A DNA stretch of 64,000 bases, from positions 77,975-141,974 of the forward strand of contig JAXGQE010000008.1 in NCBI GenBank assembly GCA_040766585.1, given 5' to 3'. Below are positions 36,211-42,998 of the stretch, one piece after another. The translations under genes were made by a program, and so were the position numbers. Source of the stretch: JAXGQE01 sp040766585 (GTDB lineage Bacteria > Bacillota > SLNR01). The notes below the pieces were generated by a model. That model had not been told where the DNA came from. It ran no database searches and was given only the letters and a program-made list of their open reading frames with translations. How positions within the stretch are numbered: position 1 is the first letter of the stretch; every line of letters begins with the position of its first letter.

Positions 36211-37230
36211 ATGAAGGATGTGTCACGGTATTCAAAAGTATTTGTGAAGATATGGAGTTCCAAGGATTTTCGGTCTCTGTCCGATAACGGAAAGCTGACA
36301 TTCATGTACTTGCTTACATCCCCGCATCGCAACATGGGAGGGTATTATGTCCTTCCCTTTCCCTATCTCTGCTTTGATGTGGGATTATCAGAACAAGATG
36401 CCCGAGCTGCCCTCCAGGAGATCGTTGATACCGGTATGGCTATGTATGATTATGATACCCATGTAGTGCTAGTTTCCAACTGGTTTAGATACAATCCGAT
36501 TGAAAATACCAATCAGGCGAAGGGCTTGAACAGGCAGCTGGGAGAAATGCCGGCGAGTTTCCTGTTCTCCTATTTTGCAGAGCAGGTAGAAGAGCACTGC
36601 AAGTTCCCGGAAACGGTTCTGAAAGGATTGGAAGAAGAGATCTCTATCCGCAACAAACCGGATCCGGAAGACAGTTCCTCTGAAAGTAAAGAAAACACAG
36701 TTGAATCAAGGGTTAGTGATACCCTTTCCGAAGATAAGGGGAACTGTTCAGAAACCCTTTCGAAACCCTTAGCAAACCCTTCCGAAACCCTCTCGAAACC
36801 GTTTCGGAACCGTATACCAAACCAGGAACAGGAACAGGAACAGAAACAGAAAGCAGAAGACAGGAACAGGAAGGGGGTCTGGGGGAAACCAAAACCCCCA
36901 GACCTGGACACTGGCGTGTATGAGCGTGTCAAAAAAATGTACAACGATGCCAGAGGTGACATGCCGGAAATGCAGTTACTCACCGAAAAACGGAAAAAAG
37001 CAATTCGGGCAAGGCTCGAGACCCACACAGAAAATGACATACACGCAGTTTTCTTAAAGGCGGCTGAAAGTGATTTCTTGTCTGGCAGGTCTGGTCAGTG
37101 GCAGGCAAACTTTGATTGGCTTTTGAATCCGAACAACTTTGTCAAAGTTCTGGAGGGCAACTACAGCAGCCGGGCTTCGCCAAAAATCCCAAGAGGGTTT
37201 CAATCGCTTATGGAAATGGGGGATGCTTAA
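36211..37230 (+). CDS. Phage replication initiator-like protein
   Basis: A 339-residue protein. The N-terminal 110 residues look like the winged-helix domain of phage replisome organisers (YSKVFVKIWSSKDFRSLSDN). A low-complexity linker follows, with repeated SETLSKP units and a Q/E-rich run (about 185-225). The C-terminal region (about 240-330) ends in a DnaD-like segment with WQANFDWLLNPNNFVKVLEGNY, common in Firmicute phage initiators. ATG 36211 has GGGGGAGGG upstream. The next gene is a helicase loader. Confidence 0.8.
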   Translation: MKDVSRYSKVFVKIWSSKDFRSLSDNGKLTFMYLLTSPHRNMGGYYVLPFPYLCFDVGLSEQDARAALQEIVDTGMAMYDYDTHVVLVSNWFRYNPIENTNQAKGLNRQLGEMPASFLFSYFAEQVEEHCKFPETVLKGLEEEISIRNKPDPEDSSSESKENTVESRVSDTLSEDKGNCSETLSKPLANPSETLSKPFRNRIPNQEQEQEQKQKAEDRNRKGVWGKPKPPDLDTGVYERVKKMYNDARGDMPEMQLLTEKRKKAIRARLETHTENDIHAVFLKAAESDFLSGRSGQWQANFDWLLNPNNFVKVLEGNYSSRASPKIPRGFQSLMEMGDA

Positions 37231-37860
37231 ATGACCAGAAATGACATTGTTCATATTATGGCATGGGTGTTGGCTAATCATCCGCATATGCAGGATCAGG
37301 ACCTTCGTCCGACAGTACAGCTTTGGGAAAGGATGTTTGCCGATGTGGATCGGGAACGATTTGAGACCGCCATCATGAAGGTCATGGCCAGAAACCCGTT
37401 TTTCCCGACTGTGGCTGCAATCAGCAAGGCATTGATGATCGAGAATGATCCGACGCCCATCGAAGCATGGGGAGAAGTGACCAAGGCCATCCGGATTTAC
37501 GGATACTGCCGGCCGGATGAAGCATTGTCTTCCATGAGCCCTTTGACAAAGCAGGTAGTTAAATCCTTGGGGTGGATGAATATCTGTGCATCGGAAGAGC
37601 CGGATGTCATCCGGGGACAATTCATGAACCACTATTCGGTACTGGCGCAGCGGGCAAAAGACATGGCTGTGCTACCTAGAAAGCTTCGTCTGTCGGACCC
37701 GGGGATGGCTTCCATGTCCGATGCTATGAAAAATGTGGTAGATATGCTGACAGGCGATGTTGAGTCAAATGATTCAAGCGCAAAAGAATCCCAAAAGGAA
37801 CATAAGCCTTCCAAGTTGATCGATTTTTCAGAGAAAAATCTGCGGGCACATAGCAATTGA
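37231..37860 (+). CDS. G39P-like replicative helicase loader
   Basis: A 209-residue protein whose N-terminal half resembles the SPP1 G39P family (helical bundle; WERMFADVDRERFETAIMKV and NPFFPTVAAISKA). G39P binds and loads the replicative helicase. No DnaB-type helicase is present in the prophage part seen here, so the host helicase is the probable client. It directly abuts the initiator-like gene. Confidence 0.78.
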   Translation: MTRNDIVHIMAWVLANHPHMQDQDLRPTVQLWERMFADVDRERFETAIMKVMARNPFFPTVAAISKALMIENDPTPIEAWGEVTKAIRIYGYCRPDEALSSMSPLTKQVVKSLGWMNICASEEPDVIRGQFMNHYSVLAQRAKDMAVLPRKLRLSDPGMASMSDAMKNVVDMLTGDVESNDSSAKESQKEHKPSKLIDFSEKNLRAHSN

Positions 37861-37911
37861 TCCGTCCATACATCGAACGACATCGAACACATAAAAAAAA
37901 GGGGGATCATC

Positions 37912-38361
37912 ATGTTCAGGTTCACAGTACCCGGAGAGCCCATGGGAAAAGGACGGTCACGAGTCACAAGGCACGGATCCTATACACCCAAGGAGACACA
38001 AAACTATGAGGCACTGGTAAAGCAGATGTTCTCAATTCACTATCCAGGAAATGTTCCTGTCCGGGATGTTCCCCTATCTGTGAAGATATGCGCATACTTC
38101 TCAGTACCGTCTAGTGCTCCAGTAAAAAAGAAACAGGCCATGCTGGAAGGTGTAATCCGGCCCACCAAACGGCCGGACATTGACAATATTGCCAAGATTA
38201 TCACGGACGCCTTGAATAAAATCGCCTATCATGATGATGCCCAGATCGTAGACATTGCAGTTGAGAAATTCTACTCGCTGACTCCCTGCGTGGAGATCCG
38301 GATCGAAAGGTGGGATTGTGATGGCAAAACAGCAGCCAGCGCACATCATAGTGACTTGTGA
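37912..38361 (+). CDS. RusA-family Holliday junction resolvase
   Basis: A 149-residue protein with the RusA signature: VPGEPMGKGRSRV at the start and RPDIDNIAKIITDALNKIAY with acidic catalytic residues near 85-104, followed by DDAQI. It resolves branched DNA after phage recombination. ATG 37912 lies behind AAGGGGGATC. It overlaps the small zinc-finger gene downstream. Confidence 0.92.
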   Translation: MFRFTVPGEPMGKGRSRVTRHGSYTPKETQNYEALVKQMFSIHYPGNVPVRDVPLSVKICAYFSVPSSAPVKKKQAMLEGVIRPTKRPDIDNIAKIITDALNKIAYHDDAQIVDIAVEKFYSLTPCVEIRIERWDCDGKTAASAHHSDL

Positions 38362-38473
38362 GTATTGCAAGGCTAGACTGGCAGCACCCCGAGGTGAGGA
38401 TCTGCCGACCTGCTACATATGCGGAGGCAGGATGCTGCCGGAAGAAACTTTCGAGGAGGGTGCGAAATGCTAA
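38321..38473 (+). CDS. Small zinc-finger phage protein
   Basis: A 50-residue frame from ATG 38321 inside the end of the RusA gene, ending inside ssb. Two CxxC pairs (CEYC and CYICGG) suggest a zinc ribbon. Function unknown. Kept because the overlaps at both ends are typical of phage gene packing. Confidence 0.5.
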   Translation: MAKQQPAHIIVTCEYCKARLAAPRGEDLPTCYICGGRMLPEETFEEGAKC

Positions 38474-38871
38474 ATAGAGTGATTCTGATCGGCCGGTTAA
38501 CCAGGGATCCAGAAGTGAACTACACACAGTCTGGAAAAGCAGTCGGGAAGTTCGCCATGGCCGTGGAGCGAGGGTATAAAGACCAGGACGGGCAGAAGCA
38601 AGTTGACTTTATCGACGTTGTGACATGGAACAAGCTGGCTGAAATCTGCCGGAGCAATCTCAGTAAAGGCAGACTGGTAGCAGCCGAAGGACGGCTCCAG
38701 ATCCGCTCCTACGAGGCTGATGACGGCACCAAGCGCAAGGTCGCAGAGGTAGTGGCCGACAGTGTGAAGTTTCTTGACTGGCCAAAGGATGAATCTGATC
38801 GGGATCCGGATGACTACATAGACGGTCTTGGCAAACCGATAGATGTCAATCCGGATGATTTACCGTTCTAG
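38467..38871 (+). CDS. ssb: Single-stranded DNA-binding protein
   Basis: A 134-residue OB-fold protein (NRVILIGRLTRDPEVNYT, KFAMAVERGY, VVTWNKLAEIC) with an acidic tail ending DDLPF, the contact used to recruit replication and repair partners. ATG 38467 lies 8 bases after GAGGAGGG; the frame is open further upstream without a better start. Confidence 0.95.
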   Translation: MLNRVILIGRLTRDPEVNYTQSGKAVGKFAMAVERGYKDQDGQKQVDFIDVVTWNKLAEICRSNLSKGRLVAAEGRLQIRSYEADDGTKRKVAEVVADSVKFLDWPKDESDRDPDDYIDGLGKPIDVNPDDLPF

Positions 38872-38883
38872 GAGGACTAGCCG

Positions 38884-39063
38884 ATGTTCTGTAAGCGCTG
38901 CGGGAGAGATACAGTCAAAGCAAAAAGGTACGGCAAATATTATGATGTGTATCTCTGCACACGGTGCGGGCAGATCGTGCAGGTAACAGATAAGGGATTC
39001 ATCGTTCTAAATAGGGGAAGCAGGGTGTATAAGCGGGGAATGGAGGAGGTGGTCGGTAGATGA
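38884..39063 (+). CDS. Small zinc-ribbon phage protein
   Basis: A 59-residue frame from ATG 38884 behind AGGAGGAC, ending with a TGA that overlaps the next start. CKRCG and CTRCG make a zinc ribbon. Function unknown; one of several such proteins in this early region. Confidence 0.6.
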   Translation: MFCKRCGRDTVKAKRYGKYYDVYLCTRCGQIVQVTDKGFIVLNRGSRVYKRGMEEVVGR

Positions 39064-39470
39064 ATCAGCAGAAGTTGCCCAGGCATGTGTACAAATTCAT
39101 TGAGGCAGAATTGTATGACTACAAGATTAACAAAAAGACGCTGGGAGCGCTGAAAAACGATGTATACATGGCAACATTCTTCGGTGATGGAACAGGCCGA
39201 TCCAGCAGTAGAGGCAGTCCCTCTGAGGCCAAGGTGATGCAACTGATGACAGACCGTCAGATCCAGCGCTTGGAGTTTTCTGTCAAAGCAGTGGAAGATG
39301 TTCTGGACACGCTGACAGAGGAAGAAAAGAAGCTGGTTCGGCTTGGGTACTTCGAGAGGCTATATACTAACAAAGGATTGGCCATTGAGATGGGGATGTC
39401 CTACTCTTCGCTGTATGAGACAAAGAAAAGCATAATCCGACAATTTTCTATCAGATTCGGGTTTATATAA
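39060..39470 (+). CDS. ArpU/RinA-like late transcription regulator
   Basis: A 136-residue protein with a C-terminal sigma-region-4-like helix-turn-helix (LTEEEKKLVRLGYFERLYTN, KGLAIEMGMSYSSLYETKK), as in the ArpU family, which activates phage late genes. It overlaps the zinc-ribbon gene by 4 bases and is the last early gene. The low-GC insert comes between it and the terminase, which it would normally control. Confidence 0.8.
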   Translation: MNQQKLPRHVYKFIEAELYDYKINKKTLGALKNDVYMATFFGDGTGRSSSRGSPSEAKVMQLMTDRQIQRLEFSVKAVEDVLDTLTEEEKKLVRLGYFERLYTNKGLAIEMGMSYSSLYETKKSIIRQFSIRFGFI

Positions 39471-39749
39471 CACGGTTTATGAATCATAATCCAAAATAGG
39501 TGACCTATTCGGCAGATGAGGAGAAACAGAAATTTGTTTAATATTGAGAATACACCAATCGGTTTTGGTATTTGATATTTGCATTCGGTTATGAAACAGT
39601 AGTGGCTTCACTGGGCTTACCGCTTTTTTACAAACTTTTTGCTATTATTAATAAATAAATTATGGTATAGTTTGGAGGATATCCAATAATGATGTAGAAA
39701 AATGACCATAGTACGTTGAGATGTACTATTTTATACTAGGAGACGTATC
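39471..39749 (+). promoter_or_regulatory. AT-rich control region before the toxin-antitoxin-chaperone genes
   Basis: These 279 bases hold no gene. The composition drops sharply in GC. Two small inverted repeats stand out: TTGGAGGATATCCAA at 39672-39686, and ATAGTAC/GTACTAT at 39708-39729, the latter ending 20 bases before the start codon. They could be operators for autoregulation. Several A/T-rich -10-like hexamers exist, and I cannot choose one with confidence. Confidence 0.45.
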
Positions 39750-40292
39750 ATGACAGAATCTTATACTGGATATCATGGAACATCGTGTGAAAATGGAGCA
39801 TTGATCAGTAAGTACAATAGCTATCACTATTCAACCATGAACGAAAAATGCAGACTGTATTTAGGAGATGGAGTGTATTTCTTTTTAGATCATAAGGAAC
39901 ATGCAATATCTTGGTGCGCAGAGTTTCGCGAGTATGAATCATGGATGATTTTTAAAAGTTCCATTGAAGCTGGATTATGTTTTGATTTAAACGATAGATC
40001 GACTAGACTTCTTTTTGATGAGATCTATGAAAAAATTAAAGAAAGAAAATCTTTTCTAGAGAATTTTGATACAAATCTTTCAAAAATTAAATTGGATGAT
40101 TTAGAGTATTTGGATGGGTTTATATGTAATGTTCTCTACTTACTTGATAAATCGTACGATGTTTTTCTTGTGAGAATACCTGATAAACACACCACAAAGA
40201 AAAGACTTTTTTCACGAGCTATTGTCACCATCTTGTGTGTTAAAAATCAAGAATGTATTATGACGATTGAGGAGGTGCAGAGAAGTGCATAA
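39750..40292 (+). CDS. ADP-ribosyltransferase-fold toxin candidate (CmdT-like)
   Basis: A 180-residue protein with the layout of PARP/DarT-like ADP-ribosyltransferases: YHGT near 8-11 (His of the H-Y-E triad), a loop, LGDGVYFFLDHKEHAISW near 38-55 (Tyr43 in GVYF), and NQECI near 166-170 where the third-motif Glu may lie. Such enzymes bind NAD and modify protein, DNA or RNA. It is first of three packed genes, followed by a small protein and a SecB-like chaperone, the plan of the CmdTAC system in which the toxin ADP-ribosylates mRNA. Low GC compared with neighbours. ATG 39750 follows TAGGAGACG. Confidence 0.75.
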   Translation: MTESYTGYHGTSCENGALISKYNSYHYSTMNEKCRLYLGDGVYFFLDHKEHAISWCAEFREYESWMIFKSSIEAGLCFDLNDRSTRLLFDEIYEKIKERKSFLENFDTNLSKIKLDDLEYLDGFICNVLYLLDKSYDVFLVRIPDKHTTKKRLFSRAIVTILCVKNQECIMTIEEVQRSA

Positions 40293-40515
40293 TTGTGATT
40301 TAGAATTATATGGCAAACTAACAGAGAAGCTGAACGCACTTACAGATAAAGAGTTTATTAAATTGCTAGTCGATGCCGGTATAAAAACTTGGCCGAGGAA
40401 AGAGTGTTTTGTGTTCACCGAAGAGATAGAAATCGATCTGGCCAGTGTTAAGAATTATTATTTTGCTGATAAGGACGTATATATATTTGATGATGACACT
40501 GTAAAGGTGGCATAG
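40285..40515 (+). CDS. Small protein between toxin and chaperone, antitoxin candidate
   Basis: A 76-residue acidic protein starting at GTG 40285, 7 bases after GAGGAGGTG, and overlapping the toxin gene by 8 bases. I do not recognise a family. The N-terminal half is helical (LTEKLNALTDKEFIKLLVDA); the C-terminus ends in a hydrophobic/acidic stretch (YYFADKDVYIFDDDTVKVA). In SecB-type toxin-antitoxin-chaperone systems the antitoxin has a C-terminal tail recognised by the chaperone, which would suit this end. Role inferred from position and size. Confidence 0.6.
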   Translation: MHNCDLELYGKLTEKLNALTDKEFIKLLVDAGIKTWPRKECFVFTEEIEIDLASVKNYYFADKDVYIFDDDTVKVA

Positions 40516-40518
40516 ATT

Positions 40519-40950
40519 ATGACCAACGAGAAAATTGAATCTAGCTTTAGATTTGATCATTACGATGTTGAGGAAATCAGTTATCATAGGAATTTAGATG
40601 CTAATTTTTCCAAAAATGTTAAGACCCAGTTCAACTTGAAAATGGATACTGAGATTAAAGCTGATATGGCAGAAGCAAAACTAAAATTCGATATTGATAT
40701 TAACCCAGTTAATGAGGAAGGAGATGCCCCTTTTACACTTAAACTAATCGTATCAGGATATTTTTCTACAGATGAAGATTTTCCAAAGGAGAAAATCAAG
40801 AAATTTTGTGAAGTTAATGGTGCTGCTGCATTGTTTCCTTTTATCAGAGCTATTGTTGCAGATATAACTAGAACAGCAAATATTCCCGTTCTTGTTTTCC
40901 CGTTACTTAATATTGTAAACCTCCAGAAATCTATGGATCAGAATGACTAA
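40519..40950 (+). CDS. SecB-like chaperone (CmdC-like)
   Basis: A 143-residue protein with the SecB pattern: beta-strand-rich start, FTLKLIVSGYFST near 72-84, NGAAALFPFIRAIVADITRT near 99-118 (as in SecB LFPYARE), and IPVLVFPLLNIVNL at the end. Free-living Gram-positive bacteria normally lack SecB, and stand-alone homologues here usually belong to toxin-antitoxin modules, where they keep the antitoxin folded. It starts at ATG 40519, 3 bases after the small gene, so all three are one unit. Confidence 0.78.
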   Translation: MTNEKIESSFRFDHYDVEEISYHRNLDANFSKNVKTQFNLKMDTEIKADMAEAKLKFDIDINPVNEEGDAPFTLKLIVSGYFSTDEDFPKEKIKKFCEVNGAAALFPFIRAIVADITRTANIPVLVFPLLNIVNLQKSMDQND

Positions 40951-41425
40951 TGATAAATAGATTAATGTGAATAAGAAAACGCAATTTGGGTTAAATATTT
41001 TATTTGAAAGGGTTTTTAGTAATTTAATTTAACCTAGTCATAGTAAAATTACAATACTATTCCCAAAATCTTTGTATATGCTTCAATTAAATATTCCCGT
41101 CATATGTATTGAGGGAGCTAAGGGTGGCTTCATACCTTGTTGATTCTTGATGTATAACCAAGCTCTGTCCTGGATCCAACAAGTTAACTCATAAGGGCAG
41201 AAGAAATAAACTTTTTCAAACAAATTTCAAACTTTTGCTTACTACTTTTGATGTATCATTGGTATAGTAACAAATCTGCTGGGTTGATATTAGAGCATTC
41301 CGACCTCGCAGATAAAATTAATATTGATTAGATCGAAAAAAATTGACATTCTGAATTTTCATAAGAAATATCATCTCTTTTGGGAGATAATTATAATTAA
41401 AAGAAGTTATTAAAGAAGGAGGCTG
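40951..41425 (+). other. Non-coding low-GC gap between two defence-like modules
   Basis: These 475 bases contain no gene that I can support. Composition is very AT-rich. A TTGACA at 41343 followed by TATCAT at 41369 (20-bp spacer) is a weak promoter candidate for the Panacea gene. The middle part (41100-41220) is somewhat higher in GC and could be decayed sequence from an earlier gene, but no frame persists. Confidence 0.4.
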
Positions 41426-41938
41426 ATGAGGTTGATCAGGCAGGTTGATGCTTCAACAATTGCTGATTATTTGCTTTGTACTGCATATGAAGCAGGAGAG
41501 ATCTTGACACACCTGAAGCTTCAGAAACTTCTATATTATTGTCAGGCATGGCATCTTGGAGTATTCAAAACTCCGCTTTTCGAAGATGATTTTGAAGCAT
41601 GGGTTCATGGTCCTGTAATTAAGTCGATTTATAATGAGTATAAGAAATTTGGGTATTTACATATCGAAAAAGACTTACCTTGTAGCGAAGATGGTAATGA
41701 AAACCCACTTATAATTCAACTGGAGAAACTAGTCGGACCAGATTCATTTTCACTACTTGAGGAAGTGCTATCGGAATACATGGGTTGTACAGCATATGAA
41801 CTCGAGACAATGACACATCAAGAAGATCCATGGGTATTGGCAAGAGGTGGGATCCCAAACTTCAGCCCATGCAGCAATATTATTACTAAGAAATCGATGT
41901 TGGAGTATTATAGTCAATATGTAGGATCTGCTTGTTAA
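41426..41938 (+). CDS. Panacea-domain (DUF4065/SocA-like) protein, antitoxin candidate
   Basis: A 170-residue protein with the Panacea signature: IADYLL, then LTHLKLQKLLYYCQAWHLGV near 28-47 and AWVHGPVIKSIYNEYKKFG near 58-76. Panacea proteins (also called GepA or SocA-like) serve as antitoxins for many unrelated toxins and are common in prophages. The stop codon overlaps the start of the next gene (TAATG). ATG 41426 lies behind AAGGAGGC. Low GC. Confidence 0.85.
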   Translation: MRLIRQVDASTIADYLLCTAYEAGEILTHLKLQKLLYYCQAWHLGVFKTPLFEDDFEAWVHGPVIKSIYNEYKKFGYLHIEKDLPCSEDGNENPLIIQLEKLVGPDSFSLLEEVLSEYMGCTAYELETMTHQEDPWVLARGGIPNFSPCSNIITKKSMLEYYSQYVGSAC

Positions 41939-42381
41939 TGGGTAAAAACGTTTCAAGAATTAATCCAAATAAAGTGGGTAATAGAGTTATCGGTGATGTT
42001 ACAAGTGCTCTCGAAAAAGATTTAACAATGGTTTTTTCTTTTCAATATTTAGATTGTGTTACTGAAGAGTTTTGTATCAATGAATCTGTACCTAGTAGTT
42101 ATTTCGTAAAGTTATATGAAAGATTGAAAGAACTGTCTAGGATGACGATGAAAGAGTTCACCAGCACAAAGACCAAAGCGTTAAGGAATCATCCAATTGA
42201 TTTCAGTGATTCTAAAGTTTTGAAAAACTGTTTCGGTATACCCAATGAGGATCAAATAGTTGGCGATAGTGCTTGGCAATTTTCTATAAGTAAAGACGAA
42301 CACGGTCGGGTTGCCGGGTTTATCATTGGGCAAGTTTTCTATATTGTGTGGCTTGATAGAAATCATTCTCTGTATTCTTAA
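41938..42381 (+). CDS. Unknown protein paired with the Panacea gene, toxin candidate
   Basis: A 147-residue protein whose ATG overlaps the Panacea stop by one base. I recognise no named family. The C-terminal part (WQFSISKDEHGRVAGFIIGQ, VFYIVWLDRNHSLYS) looks like the end of a compact beta-rich, RelE-sized protein, with conserved-looking Trp, Gly, Asp and His. The coupled arrangement with a Panacea antitoxin is the main reason to call it a toxin candidate. Confidence 0.5.
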   Translation: MGKNVSRINPNKVGNRVIGDVTSALEKDLTMVFSFQYLDCVTEEFCINESVPSSYFVKLYERLKELSRMTMKEFTSTKTKALRNHPIDFSDSKVLKNCFGIPNEDQIVGDSAWQFSISKDEHGRVAGFIIGQVFYIVWLDRNHSLYS

Positions 42382-42407
42382 CATGGTAGTTTGATTGGGG
42401 TGGTTGT

Positions 42408-42998
42408 ATGGCTTTAAGAATTTCTTATACTGACGAAACAAAAGAGATCGCCCGGGCCCGAGTGGCTGCGGGCGAAGCTATTTCCCGAGTAGCCAAGGAT
42501 ATGAGTATCTCCAAGAGCACCCTGCACGGCTGGATAACGGCTGAGGACAAGGAAAGCGGGCAGGAAGTTCGTGAAAACAGGAAGGTGCGCTTTATTAACA
42601 AGGCTTGGGATATCATGGATCAGGCTTTGGATCTTTCCAGTCAGAAGATCCGACTGGCTACTGTCAGTACAGAGCGCTTTGCAGAGATGCTTGATCGACT
42701 GGTGGAGCTCCTCGAGGCCAGAAAAGACATGGACAGCCGGCAGATCGCAGACATCGTTCGGCAACTTTCGAAGGTAATGGACATATCCTTGCCGGATATT
42801 TCGACATTTACCGGCACACTGTTTGACAAGCAGGCGAAAGCATCCGGGGAAGAGGATGCCCGGTTTGTATTTGAGATTAAAGGAGAAGGTGATTATCTGC
42901 TGCTATCCCGGGCACTGGAGGGACTGAGCGAACATGCCAAACGCGAAGTCGTTGACTCTATTAGAAGAATTAGAGAAGAAGCTCACCCCGCACACTGA
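42408..42998 (+). CDS. Terminase small subunit
   Basis: A 196-residue protein with an N-terminal helix-turn-helix (GEAISRVAKDMSISKSTLHGW) that would recognise the packaging site, and a helical oligomerisation region. It overlaps the large subunit by 65 bases, as usual. GC rises again to the level of the rest of the prophage at this gene. ATG 42408 follows TGGGGTGG. Confidence 0.85.
   Translation: MALRISYTDETKEIARARVAAGEAISRVAKDMSISKSTLHGWITAEDKESGQEVRENRKVRFINKAWDIMDQALDLSSQKIRLATVSTERFAEMLDRLVELLEARKDMDSRQIADIVRQLSKVMDISLPDISTFTGTLFDKQAKASGEEDARFVFEIKGEGDYLLLSRALEGLSEHAKREVVDSIRRIREEAHPAH

Noticed and set aside
36720..36870. Repeat-rich stretch as a phage replication origin
   Set aside because: It does lie in the initiator gene, where origins often are, but the visible repeats (SETLSKP and Q/E codons) are weak as iterons and AT content is not raised, so no origin is claimed.
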